Shown here: positions 26,415 through 34,947 of the stretch, piece after piece
Layout of the letters: every line of letters starts with the position of its first letter
How positions within the stretch are numbered: the stretch's first letter is position 1
Assembly (NCBI GenBank): GCA_937958985.1
Contig: CALGLV010000037.1
Coordinates: 1-64,000, forward strand
Source: an uncultured Aquimarina sp.
GTDB taxonomy: Bacteria > Bacteroidota > Bacteroidia > Flavobacteriales > Flavobacteriaceae
Length of the DNA: 64,000 nt
Direction: 5' to 3'
Made by a program: the position numbers and the translations under genes
Notes under the pieces: generated by a model
The model's input: the letters and a program-made list of their open reading frames with translations, nothing else
What the model was told of the DNA's origin: nothing
Databases searched by the model: none

Positions 26415-27671
26415 TTAGGCTGATGCCTCAGTTTGTATTATTTCTTTATTTGTTTCGTTTTCCTCTTTTTTTGAAGAGTCGAAATAAATATTATGTTCAG
26501 AATTATCCAAACCATCAATTTCGTGTTGCAGAGAAACTCTAATGCCTACAGTGTATTTTAATATAGATACTAATATTGCTGTAATAATAACAGCCCATAA
26601 GGCTACAGAAAAAGTACCAATCGCTTGTATTTTAAGTTGTTCAAAACCACCTCCAAATAATAAACCAGTTTCGGTAGAGTAAACACCTACTAATAGCGTT
26701 CCTAGAATACCCGATACACCGTGCACAGAAAAAGAAGCAACGGCATCATCAACTCTTAATGTCTTTTCTATAAACTCAGTACTCAAAGTTGTTGCAATAC
26801 CACAGATACCACCAATACATATAGCACCTAAAGGATCTACAGAAGCACAACCAGCAGTTACCCCAACTAAACCAGCTAGTGTACCGTTTAGTGTCATCGA
26901 AATATCTGCTTTTTTGTAGCGTATCCAGGTAATTAATAATGCACTTATTCCACCCATTGCTGCCGCTAAATTGGTGTTAAGTATAATTAAAGGAACAACA
27001 TTTGCACTTTCACCTGTTATAGCCAAAGTAGACCCCGCATTAAAGCCGAACCATCCCATCCATAATATAAACACTCCAAGTACTGCAAATAAGTTATTGT
27101 GACCAGGTATATGGTTTACCGATTTATCAGTATTGTATTTTCCGTCTCTTGCTCCTAATATGCTTGCATACACAAGTGCGGCAAACCCCCCCATAACATG
27201 TACCGCAGTAGAACCTGCAAAATCAACAAATCCCATTTGTGTTAACCATCCATCGGTTTGCCATATCCAATGTCCTGCAATAGGGTATACAAATGTTGTG
27301 AAAGCAAAAGCAAATATTACATAAGTAATAAACTTTGCGCGTTCAGCAATAGCACCCGATATAATAGTAGTTGCTGTGGCGCAAAATACCATTTGAAAAA
27401 ACAGGTTATGCATATCGTTGTCATCGATGTAAAAGGGTGTTATTTCGCCAACAAACCCACTAATAGAATTACCGTACATTAAGGAGTATCCCACTGCCCA
27501 AAAAGCGATAGCTCCTACAAAAAGGTCTACTATGTTTTTCATGGCAATATTTGCCATATTTTTTGAACGAGTCAATCCCGCTTCAAGTAGTGTAAAGCCC
27601 GCTTGCATAAAGAAGACTAATATTCCGGATATAATTACCCATAAAATATCTAGTGTAGTTGATAAATCCAT
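26415..27671 (-). CDS. amtB: Ammonium transporter (Amt family)
   Basis: The protein has 418 residues with eleven transmembrane helices. It conducts ammonia/ammonium through a trimeric inner-membrane channel. The two pore histidines are present: AVHVMGGFAAL (about H158) and SVHGVSGILG (about H318). Other hallmarks are EAGLTRSKN, WMGWFGFNAGS and DPLGAICIGGICG. The cytoplasmic tail is about 35 residues. No glnK (PII) gene accompanies it, which is unusual. Two envelope genes follow it instead. Confidence 0.95.
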   Translation of the reverse strand: MDLSTTLDILWVIISGILVFFMQAGFTLLEAGLTRSKNMANIAMKNIVDLFVGAIAFWAVGYSLMYGNSISGFVGEITPFYIDDNDMHNLFFQMVFCATATTIISGAIAERAKFITYVIFAFAFTTFVYPIAGHWIWQTDGWLTQMGFVDFAGSTAVHVMGGFAALVYASILGARDGKYNTDKSVNHIPGHNNLFAVLGVFILWMGWFGFNAGSTLAITGESANVVPLIILNTNLAAAMGGISALLITWIRYKKADISMTLNGTLAGLVGVTAGCASVDPLGAICIGGICGIATTLSTEFIEKTLRVDDAVASFSVHGVSGILGTLLVGVYSTETGLLFGGGFEQLKIQAIGTFSVALWAVIITAILVSILKYTVGIRVSLQHEIDGLDNSEHNIYFDSSKKEENETNKEIIQTEASA

Positions 27672-27763
27672 ACGTTACTTTTTTTAATGTGTTAAGTTGA
27701 TTACTTACTTTTATTTAAAGCCTTATGCCACAATTATTTATTGCGATTGCATAGCTTTCAATA

Positions 27764-27771
27764 CAAATGTA
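27764..27771 (-). promoter_or_regulatory. -7 box (TACATTTG) for the amtB operon
   Basis: The minus strand reads TACATTTG, a TAnnTTTG match 93 bp before the amtB ATG. No convincing -33 element is seen. A small palindrome AAAAGCTTTT lies just upstream. Confidence 0.4.
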
Positions 27772-28100
27772 TTTTAATAGAAAAGCTTTTCGTTGAGGTA
27801 ATTGTATAAAAAAACATTTTTTTAGATTAAAAGCGTTTTTTTTAGATAAAATGTAATTTCGAAAGAATAATTGGTGTAGGAATGTTCTTTTTTAGGGGGT
27901 TAAAAGTCTTTTTTGTGCTCTTTAATAGAATAAAAGAACAAAGGTTGATAAATATACCTTAGAGGTAAAGACCTTATTTTTTAATAGAACAAGCGCTTAC
28001 AGGCGTATTTAAGATTGAGGTTTTTAAATGAATGTAAAGGTTTGCTGGGATGGTTTGTTTGTGAAATATTTATAGCCGGTAGCTGTATTCTTTTATTGGA
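27772..28100. other. Gene-free spacer between amtB promoter and leuB terminator
   Basis: I see no open frame with a credible start and no strong hairpin in this AT-rich stretch. It may hold further amtB control sites, but nothing is recognisable. Confidence 0.4.
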
Positions 28101-28133
28101 ATAAAAAAAAAGGTTTTAAAATGAAATTTTAAC
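28101..28133 (-). terminator. Candidate terminator of leuB
   Basis: On the minus strand GTTAAAAT-TTC-ATTTTAAAAC (two-base bulge) is followed by nine T. The stem is AT-rich and therefore weak. Confidence 0.5.
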
Positions 28134-28157
28134 AGCAAGGAAAAGTTACTAGTTTAA

Positions 28158-29273
28158 CTATATAATAGTAGATTGCCCTAGGTAAATGTTTTCAATATTA
28201 AAGTTCGTAAGATCTGGATTGCAAATATAATCAGCTATAAAATCACCAATTTTTTCTGTGCTTAATGGTTTTTGCTTATTAAGATCAGGGGTGGTAAGGT
28301 TTAATTCCATGGCTTTAGTAACAGCGCCTTTAATCGCATTTGCTTCGGTACTTAGGTCAAAGTGATCTAAAAGCATTGCTGCCGATAGTATTGCGCCGAT
28401 AGGATTGGCAATACCTTTATTAGTAGCGACGGGATAAGATCCGTGTATGGGTTCAAATAAGCTGTATTTTTTACCTAAAGAAGCCGAAGCCATAATTCCT
28501 TTTGAACCTACTAAAGCACTAGCTTCTTCAGAAATAAAATCACCAATTAAATTTGCGGTAAGGATTACATCGAAACTCTTGGGGTTTAAAATTATTTTTG
28601 CAGCGGCTTGGTCCACGTACATTAATTCAACAGTAACATCGGGGTATTGTTTAGACATTGAGATTACTGTACGCCTCCATAAACGAGAGGTTTCAAGTAC
28701 ATTGGATTTATCAACTAAAGTAAGTTTCTTTTTTCTGCCTTGAGCAGCTTTAAAAGCACTGTGAGCTATACGCTCAATTTCCTCAGTGTTGTAGGTACAA
28801 GCGTCAAATGCAGATAAGCCATCATCGGAAGTCCCTTTACTTCCAAAAAAAATACCAGCGGTAAGCTCGCGGTAAATTGAAATATTGGTTCCCCTTGCGT
28901 TTTCAGGTTTTAAGGGGGAGTTGTTTAAAAGATAATTATAAACGATTACAGGCCTAATGTTTTCAAACAACTCTAACTCTTTACGTAAATTCAAAAGTCC
29001 TTGTTCAGGATATACTTTCGTATTGGGGTCATTATCAAAAGCCGGATCGCCTATCGCTCCAAAAAGTATGGTGTCGCAATTTTTGCAAATTTCAATAGTT
29101 TCTTGCGGAAGCGGACTTCCTGTTTTGTGAATAGCAGTAGCGCCTACTAAAGCTTCATGAAAAGAAAAATCATGGCTAAAATATTCGGCAACAGCGTTTA
29201 AAGCTTTTACCGCTTGTTCGGTAACTTCAGGGCCAACACCGTCTCCAGAAAGTACTGCTATTTTAAGTCTCAT
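28158..29273 (-). CDS. leuB: 3-Isopropylmalate dehydrogenase-like protein
   Basis: I chose the ATG at 29273 (371 residues, RLKIAVLSGDGVGPEV) over one at 29294, because the -7 box overlaps the longer start and RNA would begin between the two. The protein has the family features: LFGAIGDP, PEQGLLNLRKEL, YRELTAGIFFG, LVDKSNVLETSRLWRR, YVDQAAAKIILNP, NLIGDFISEEAS and EPIHGSYP. It oxidises and decarboxylates 3-isopropylmalate with NAD in leucine synthesis. It stands alone here, without leuA, leuC or leuD. Some positions differ from typical LeuB (GTNISIYREL instead of GVDILIVREL), so a specialised paralogue is possible. Confidence 0.8.
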   Translation of the reverse strand: MRLKIAVLSGDGVGPEVTEQAVKALNAVAEYFSHDFSFHEALVGATAIHKTGSPLPQETIEICKNCDTILFGAIGDPAFDNDPNTKVYPEQGLLNLRKELELFENIRPVIVYNYLLNNSPLKPENARGTNISIYRELTAGIFFGSKGTSDDGLSAFDACTYNTEEIERIAHSAFKAAQGRKKKLTLVDKSNVLETSRLWRRTVISMSKQYPDVTVELMYVDQAAAKIILNPKSFDVILTANLIGDFISEEASALVGSKGIMASASLGKKYSLFEPIHGSYPVATNKGIANPIGAILSAAMLLDHFDLSTEANAIKGAVTKAMELNLTTPDLNKQKPLSTEKIGDFIADYICNPDLTNFNIENIYLGQSTII

Positions 29274-29291
29274 AAGGTATGCGTCTATACT

Positions 29292-29299
29292 CAAATGTA
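29292..29299 (-). promoter_or_regulatory. -7 box (TACATTTG) for leuB
   Basis: The minus strand reads TACATTTG, a TAnnTTTG match. It overlaps the upstream candidate ATG (29294), which supports the downstream start at 29273. Confidence 0.5.
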
Positions 29300-29393
29300 G
29301 TATTTTTACATTGATAAAGGAAATGAACTAGAGTTTTAAATTTTAATTAAAATTTTTGAATTCTCTAAATTAATTTAATAACAATAAGGTACA

Positions 29394-29957
29394 ATGAAAA
29401 TTATTTTAGCTTCAGGTTCCCCAAGGCGACAACAATTTTTGAAAGATTTAGAATTGGATTTTGAAATTCAGCTAAAACCCGTTGACGAAGTGTATCCGCC
29501 ACATTTAAAAGCAGAAGAAATCACTGACTTTTTATCGGAATTGAAAGCCGATAAATTCAAAGAAAATGTGAAGGATGATGAAGTGGTAATTACCAGTGAT
29601 ACTATTGTTTGGCATAAAGGAAAAGCATTAGGGAAACCAAAAAATACAGCTCAGGCCGAAGAAATGATTTTGAGTTATAGTGATGATTGGCACGAAGTAA
29701 TCTCGTCGGTTACATTTACAACAGCGAAACAACAAATAACTAAAAGTTTTACAACCAAGGTTCATTTTAAAATACTTACAAAAGAAGAGGTTTCGCATTA
29801 TGTGGAAAAATATAAGCCTTTAGATAAAGCAGGGGCTTACGGTATTCAAGAGTGGATTGGGCTTATCGGAATCGATAGGATCGAGGGAAGTTATTTTAAT
29901 GTAGTAGGTTTACCTACGCATTTAGTTTACGAAACCTTAAAAAGTTTAGAACTCTAA
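29394..29957 (+). CDS. maf: Maf-family nucleoside triphosphate pyrophosphatase
   Basis: The protein has 187 residues. The N-terminal ILASGSPRRQQFL motif, SDTIVWHKGKALGKP, and KAGAYGIQEWIGLIGIDRIEGSYFNVVGLP define the Maf/YhdE type, which hydrolyses dTTP/UTP and modified nucleotides to keep them out of DNA and RNA. The Glu and Asp expected to bind the metal are kept. It is the first of a run of plus-strand genes and is divergent from leuB. Confidence 0.9.
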   Translation: MKIILASGSPRRQQFLKDLELDFEIQLKPVDEVYPPHLKAEEITDFLSELKADKFKENVKDDEVVITSDTIVWHKGKALGKPKNTAQAEEMILSYSDDWHEVISSVTFTTAKQQITKSFTTKVHFKILTKEEVSHYVEKYKPLDKAGAYGIQEWIGLIGIDRIEGSYFNVVGLPTHLVYETLKSLEL

Positions 29958-30018
29958 ATTTCTTCAAATTGAATTTAAATTATAATATTAGAGTTCATAA
30001 AATAGAGGGCAAAACGCT

Positions 30019-30026
30019 ATTTTTGC
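30019..30026 (+). promoter_or_regulatory. -7 box (TATTTTTG) before the Gfo/Idh/MocA gene
   Basis: TATTTTTG lies 15 bp before the ATG at 30042. Confidence 0.5.
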
Positions 30027-30041
30027 TTAAAACACATTTAT

Positions 30042-31001
30042 ATGCTTAAAGCAGGAGTACTAGGGGCAGGACATTTAGGTAAAATACACTTACGCTTATT
30101 GGCTCAATCTAAAAATTACGAATTGGTAGGTTTTTATGATGCCGATGAAATTCATGCACAGCAAATTGTAAAGGAATTCGGATATACCTATTTTAATTCT
30201 ATTTCTAAATTAATTGAAGCTGTAGATGTTGTAGATATTGTCACTCCAACTTTTGCCCATTTCGATACTGCAAAGCAAGCAATAATTGCGGGTAAACATG
30301 TGTTTATAGAAAAACCAATTACCAACACTGTGGAAGAGGCAAATGAGTTAATTGCTTTAGCGGCTAAATATCAAGTGAAAGGGCAAGTAGGGCATGTAGA
30401 GCGTTTTAATCCTGCATTCACTTCGGTAAACTCAAAAATCAAAAACCCGATGTTTATTGAAACACACCGTTTGGCAGAGTTTAATCCTCGCGGAACAGAT
30501 GTGCCTGTGGTTTTAGATTTGATGATACACGATATTGATGCTATTTTAAGTGTGGTAGATTCCGAAGTAGCAAAAGTTTCAGCAAATGGAGTTGCCGTAA
30601 TTAGCGAAACTCCTGATATCGCTAATGCTAGAATTGAATTTGAAAATGGTTGTGTAGCCAATTTAACAGCAAGTAGGATTTCGTTGAAGAATATGCGAAA
30701 AAGTCGTTTCTTTCAAAAAGACGCTTATATTTCAGTAGACTTTTTTGAGAAAAAATGCGAGGTGGTTAAAATGAAAGAAGCTCCTCAAACTCCAGGCGAT
30801 TTTGATATGATTTTGCAAAATGCTGAAGGAGTGAAAAAACAAATTTATTTTGATAACCCAGCAGTGGGGGCAAACAATGCTATTTTAGATGAATTAGATG
30901 CTTTTGCCGATGCGATTAATAACGATACTACACCAATAGTTAGTTTACAACAAGCCACGAAAGCACTAGAAGTTGCTATAGCTATAATCAACGATTTTTA
31001 A
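30042..31001 (+). CDS. Gfo/Idh/MocA-family NAD(P)-dependent oxidoreductase
   Basis: The protein has 319 residues. The N-terminal Rossmann fold has AGVLGAGHLGKIHLRLL (GxGxxG). The EKP motif (HVFIEKPITNT) marks the catalytic Lys of the family. The C-terminal half is the usual beta-sheet domain (FNPRGTDVPVVLDLMIHDIDAIL). Substrates in this family are sugars or related polyols and cannot be predicted from sequence here. The next gene starts 1 bp after this stop, so the pair is cotranscribed. Confidence 0.85.
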   Translation: MLKAGVLGAGHLGKIHLRLLAQSKNYELVGFYDADEIHAQQIVKEFGYTYFNSISKLIEAVDVVDIVTPTFAHFDTAKQAIIAGKHVFIEKPITNTVEEANELIALAAKYQVKGQVGHVERFNPAFTSVNSKIKNPMFIETHRLAEFNPRGTDVPVVLDLMIHDIDAILSVVDSEVAKVSANGVAVISETPDIANARIEFENGCVANLTASRISLKNMRKSRFFQKDAYISVDFFEKKCEVVKMKEAPQTPGDFDMILQNAEGVKKQIYFDNPAVGANNAILDELDAFADAINNDTTPIVSLQQATKALEVAIAIINDF

Positions 31002-31002
31002 A

Positions 31003-31668
31003 ATGAGTATTGCCGAAAATATAAAGCAACTAAAAGCTATATTACCTAAAGAGGTAACCTTGGTAGCAGTTTCCAAAACAAAACCTATTGAGGATTTACA
31101 AGAAGCTTACCACTGCGGACAACGGATTTTTGGAGAGAATAAAATCCAAGAAATGACTCAAAAATGGGAAGATCTTCCTAAAGATATTGAGTGGCATATG
31201 ATTGGGCATGTACAAACTAATAAAGTGAAGTATATGGGGCCTTATGTAAATACAATCCACGCTGTAGATAGTTTTAAACTTTTAAAGGAAATTAATAAGC
31301 AAGCTCAAAAAAGTAATCGAAGTATCAATTGTTTGTTACAGTTAAAAATAGCTGAAGAAGATTCGAAATTTGGATTGTCAAAAGAAGATTTAATAGCTCT
31401 TTTACATAGTGAAGATCTCAAATCATTAGCGCATATAAAAATCACAGGTTTAATGGGAATGGCAACTTTTACCGATAATCAAAATCAAATAAAAGAAGAG
31501 TTTCAAAAACTAAAGAAAACTTTTGAAAGTTTTAAAGGCCAGTCTTTGGCAACAAATACTCAACTCAAAACAATATCGATGGGAATGAGTGGCGATTATA
31601 AAATAGCCATTGATTGTGGAAGCACCATGATTAGAGTGGGGAGTTCCATTTTTGGGGCTAGGAATTAA
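31003..31668 (+). CDS. PLP homeostasis protein (YggS/PROSC family)
   Basis: The protein has 221 residues and a single PLP-binding barrel. The Lys for PLP is in VTLVAVSKTKPIEDL. Typical motifs follow: FGENKIQEM, EWHMIGHVQTNKVK, GLMGMATFT, SMGMSGDYKIAI and GSTMIRVGSSIFG. The family binds PLP without known enzyme activity and affects vitamin B6 and amino-acid balance. It follows the oxidoreductase with a 1-bp gap. Confidence 0.9.
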   Translation: MSIAENIKQLKAILPKEVTLVAVSKTKPIEDLQEAYHCGQRIFGENKIQEMTQKWEDLPKDIEWHMIGHVQTNKVKYMGPYVNTIHAVDSFKLLKEINKQAQKSNRSINCLLQLKIAEEDSKFGLSKEDLIALLHSEDLKSLAHIKITGLMGMATFTDNQNQIKEEFQKLKKTFESFKGQSLATNTQLKTISMGMSGDYKIAIDCGSTMIRVGSSIFGARN

Positions 31669-31706
31669 ATAATTCAATGTTAATAAACCTAATCAATATT
31701 AAATAA

Positions 31707-33074
31707 TTGTACGCAATACTAGACATAGAAAGTTCTGGAGGGAAGTTTAACGAAGAAGGAATTACCGAAATCGCTATTTACAAGTTTGATGGACATGAGG
31801 TTGTCGATCAATTTATAAGTTTGGTAAATCCTGAACGGCCTATAGACCAGTATGTAATTAAGCTTACGGGAATTAATAACAATATGTTACGTACGGCACC
31901 TAAGTTTTATGAAGTAGCCAAACGTATTGTTGAAATTACAGAGGGTTGTGTTATCGTTGCTCATAATGCACAATTTGATTACCGAATATTAAGTACGGAA
32001 TTTGGACGTTTAGGATTCGATTTTAAACGAAAAACATTATGTACGGTAGAGTTGTCTCAAAAATTAATGCCCGAGCAACCTTCACATAGTTTGGGTAAAT
32101 TAGTACGTTCGTTAGGAATTCCTATTGCCGATAGGCATCGGGCAAATGGAGATGCTTTAGCTACGGTAGAGTTGTTCAAATTATTACTTATTAAAGATTT
32201 AGATAAAGAAATAATTTCTGAAAACATACGAAGTTTAGAAATGGAGTTCAATGCGAAGCTTCACAACTTAGTGCGAGATTTACCTACTAAAACAGGGGTG
32301 TATTATTTGTATAATGAAGAAAATAAAATTATTTATATAGGTAAGAGTAAAAATATTAAAAAGCGAATAAATCAGCACTTTACAGGGAGTGATAGAAAAT
32401 CAATGTCTTTACAAAAAGAAGTGGAACGCGTAACTTTTGAAATTACGGGCATGGAAATGATTGCTTTATTGTTAGAAAATGAAGAAATCAAAAGACATAA
32501 GCCAAAATATAATAAGGCTTTAAAAAAGAATATTTTTACACACGCACTTTATCCAATTACGGACGATCACGGCTATGTGAATTTAAAATTAACTAAAGCC
32601 GACGGACGTAAAAAGCATATAATGACTTTTAGCAACCGAGATTCCGGCAAAAGTTTTTTGAGACGCATTAGTGAAATAAACGGTTTGTGCGAAAAATTTA
32701 CAGGAATATATACAGGTAAAGGCAGTTGCTTTAAAAACGAAATTCAAGAGTGTGCAGGTGCTTGCGTTGGTAAAGAAGATAAAGATGCTTACAATGCTAG
32801 AGTGCGCGCTATTATTGAAAAGTACACTTTTAGAAATAAAAATATGCTATTAATTGGCTATGGTCGAGAAAAAGCAGAACGGAGTGTCGTTCTTATTGAA
32901 GATAGTGAATTTAAGGGTTTTGGTTATTTTAAATTAAATCATCAAATTTCAAAATTATCGATTATAAAATCTATAATTACCCCTATGCAACACAATAAAG
33001 ATGCACAACATATTATTCAATCTGAAATGCGAAGAAATAGGAAATTGAAAGTATTAGAGTTGCCTAAAAATTAA
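31707..33074 (+). CDS. DnaQ-like exonuclease fused to a GIY-YIG (UvrC/Cho-like) nuclease domain
   Basis: The protein has 455 residues from a TTG start, which is required because the exonuclease motif begins at once (YAILDIESSG). Residues 1-170 are a DEDDh 3'-5' exonuclease (ILDIESSGG, VAHNAQFDYRIL, HRANGDALAT). Residues about 190-275 are a GIY-YIG nuclease (GVYYLYNEENKIIYIGKSKNI, EMIALLLENEEIKRHKPKYN), and a Cys-containing UvrC-like linker follows. It resembles Cho-type or polymerase-epsilon-subunit/UvrC fusions and is likely a DNA-repair nuclease. It lacks the C-terminal UvrC endonuclease domain. Confidence 0.8.
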   Translation: MYAILDIESSGGKFNEEGITEIAIYKFDGHEVVDQFISLVNPERPIDQYVIKLTGINNNMLRTAPKFYEVAKRIVEITEGCVIVAHNAQFDYRILSTEFGRLGFDFKRKTLCTVELSQKLMPEQPSHSLGKLVRSLGIPIADRHRANGDALATVELFKLLLIKDLDKEIISENIRSLEMEFNAKLHNLVRDLPTKTGVYYLYNEENKIIYIGKSKNIKKRINQHFTGSDRKSMSLQKEVERVTFEITGMEMIALLLENEEIKRHKPKYNKALKKNIFTHALYPITDDHGYVNLKLTKADGRKKHIMTFSNRDSGKSFLRRISEINGLCEKFTGIYTGKGSCFKNEIQECAGACVGKEDKDAYNARVRAIIEKYTFRNKNMLLIGYGREKAERSVVLIEDSEFKGFGYFKLNHQISKLSIIKSIITPMQHNKDAQHIIQSEMRRNRKLKVLELPKN

Positions 33075-33211
33075 CAGCAGTTAAATTTATATTGAAATAC
33101 TTATCTTTAAAATAGTATAAAACCCTATTTGTTATCAAAAAAGTAAAACAAAAAATACACGATATTATTTTTAAAACGGACTCTAAAAGCGGTTATGTTT
33201 TCGATATTTTA

Positions 33212-33949
33212 TTGCTTGTGTTTATTTTATTGAGTGTGCTTTTAGTAATGCTCGAAAGTGTTGAAGAGCTTAATAATAAGTATCACGAATATTTCGCTAT
33301 AGCAGAATGGGTAATTACCATTTTATTTTCTATTGAATATGTATTAAGGCTCTTTGTAAGTGAAAAGCCATGGAAGTATTTTTTTAGTGGATTAGGTATG
33401 GTGGATTTGCTTTCTACACTTCCTAAATATTTAGCTTTTATAGTTCCTGGGTCCAATGCATTGTTGGCCATTAGAGCATTCCGATTATTACGCGTTTTTA
33501 GATTATTAAAATTAGCGCGCTACATAGGGGAGTCTAATAAATTAGTAAATGCATTAAAAGCGAGTAGAATTAAAATTTCTGTTTTTTTATTATTTATTGT
33601 AATTCTGTGTATTATTCTGGGTACAGTAATGTATTTAATAGAAGGTTCCGAAAGTGGTTTTACGAGTATACCACGAAGTATTTATTGGTGTATAGTAACC
33701 ATGACAACAGTAGGCTTTGGTGATATAGCACCACAAACTCCTTTAGGGCAACTATTAGCATCGGTTATTATGGTTTTGGGTTATGGTGTTTTAGCAGTAC
33801 CTACAGGTATTGTTAGTGCTGAATATGCGGAGCTTGGTAGCGATTCTGAAAAAGATGATATAAAAAAATGTATGCGCTGTAAAACTATAGTTATTGTTGA
33901 AACAGCCGCTTACTGCCATGTATGTGGAGAAGCTTTTGCACATGAATAA
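33212..33949 (+). CDS. Voltage-gated potassium-type ion channel with C-terminal zinc ribbon
   Basis: The protein has six transmembrane helices. S4 carries regularly spaced arginines (RAFRLLRVFRLLKLARY) and the selectivity filter is TTVGFGD. The C-terminus has two CxxC pairs (CMRCKT, CHVCGEAF), a small zinc ribbon. The coordinate given uses the first canonical start in frame (TTG 33212), but this cuts into S1. The frame is open from 33116, and codons from 33134 encode a basic segment KKVKQKIHDIIFKTDSKSG that looks like the natural N-terminus, with no ATG, GTG or TTG before it. The gene overlaps miaA by 8 bp. Confidence 0.8.
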   Translation: MLVFILLSVLLVMLESVEELNNKYHEYFAIAEWVITILFSIEYVLRLFVSEKPWKYFFSGLGMVDLLSTLPKYLAFIVPGSNALLAIRAFRLLRVFRLLKLARYIGESNKLVNALKASRIKISVFLLFIVILCIILGTVMYLIEGSESGFTSIPRSIYWCIVTMTTVGFGDIAPQTPLGQLLASVIMVLGYGVLAVPTGIVSAEYAELGSDSEKDDIKKCMRCKTIVIVETAAYCHVCGEAFAHE

Positions 33950-34859
33950 AAAAACACTTATTGTAGTTGTAGGACCCACTGCCATTGGAAAAACAGCTAT
34001 GGGAATTCAATTAGCCAATCATTTTGAAACAGAAATAATTTCGGCAGATAGCCGCCAGTTTTTTAAAGAAATGGCTATAGGTACCGCGGTTCCCAATCCA
34101 GGAGAACTTGCCGCAGCAAAACACCATTGCATTCAGCATATTAGTATTCAGCAAAAATACAGTGTGGGCGATTTTGAAAAAGAAGCACTATCCATAGCTG
34201 AAACCATTTTTAAAAAAAATGACTTCGCAATTATGGTTGGTGGCTCGGGTTTGTATGTAGATGCCGTGTGTAATGGATTAGATGTTTTTCCAGAAGTACT
34301 TCCGGAAGTTAAAGCAGAGGTGGCTTTAGTATTCGAAACAGAAGGGTTAGAAGCTTTAGCGGCTATTTTAAAAGAAAAAGATCCTAAATATTACGATAAA
34401 GTAACACTTCAAAATCCGCAACGAGTAATACGTGCCGTTGAGGTTTGTTTAAGTAGCGGAAAACCTTTTTCAAGTTTTTTAAATAAAAATAAAGGGAAGC
34501 GCCCTTTCAATAGCATTAAAATAGGTTTAAATGCCGATAGACAAGTAATATACGATCGTATTAATAAACGTGTAGATATTATGATGGAAAACGGTTTGTT
34601 AGCAGAAGCAAAACAAGTATATCCTCAAAAACATTTAAATGCATTAAATACTGTTGGTTATAAAGAATTATTTAAATATATGGACGGTGAATGGGACTTG
34701 GATTTTGCTGTTTCTGAAATTAAAAAAAATACCCGACGCTTTGCAAAACGTCAACTTACGTGGTATCGAAAAGACGAAGCCGTTAAATGGTTTGATTTTG
34801 AAACAGTTTCAACAGATGTTATTTCTTATATAAATTCATATACAGAGAAGCAAGATTAG
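33942..34859 (+). CDS. miaA: tRNA dimethylallyltransferase
   Basis: I chose the ATG at 33942 (305 residues, NKKTLIVVVGPTAIGKTAMG), which puts the Walker A near the start and overlaps the channel gene by 8 bp. A frame to 33894 is open but adds only channel-gene sequence. MiaA transfers the dimethylallyl group to A37 of tRNAs that read U-starting codons. Motifs are GPTAIGKT, ISADSRQFF, GGSGLYVDAV, QNPQRVIRA and RFAKRQLTWYRKD. Confidence 0.95.
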   Translation: MNKKTLIVVVGPTAIGKTAMGIQLANHFETEIISADSRQFFKEMAIGTAVPNPGELAAAKHHCIQHISIQQKYSVGDFEKEALSIAETIFKKNDFAIMVGGSGLYVDAVCNGLDVFPEVLPEVKAEVALVFETEGLEALAAILKEKDPKYYDKVTLQNPQRVIRAVEVCLSSGKPFSSFLNKNKGKRPFNSIKIGLNADRQVIYDRINKRVDIMMENGLLAEAKQVYPQKHLNALNTVGYKELFKYMDGEWDLDFAVSEIKKNTRRFAKRQLTWYRKDEAVKWFDFETVSTDVISYINSYTEKQD

Positions 34860-34925
34860 TGAATAGAATATGTATTTCTACTAAAAAACAATTCATAATT
34901 CATAATCCATAACTCATAATTTCAG

Positions 34926-34933
34926 TATTTTTG
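34926..34933 (+). promoter_or_regulatory. -7 box (TATTTTTG) for aroC
   Basis: TATTTTTG lies 14 bp before the aroC ATG. Confidence 0.55.
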
Positions 34934-34947
34934 CTAAAAATTTTATT

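Noticed and set aside
33094-33102. ATACTTATC upstream of the K+ channel gene
   Set aside because: A lone half-site with no palindrome and no -7 box beside it. Half-sites occur by chance, for example also inside maf near 29780.
34890-34923. Repeated TCATAAT-like units before aroC
   Set aside because: Four imperfect short units in AT-rich DNA. There is no symmetry or spacing that suggests a binding array or CRISPR.
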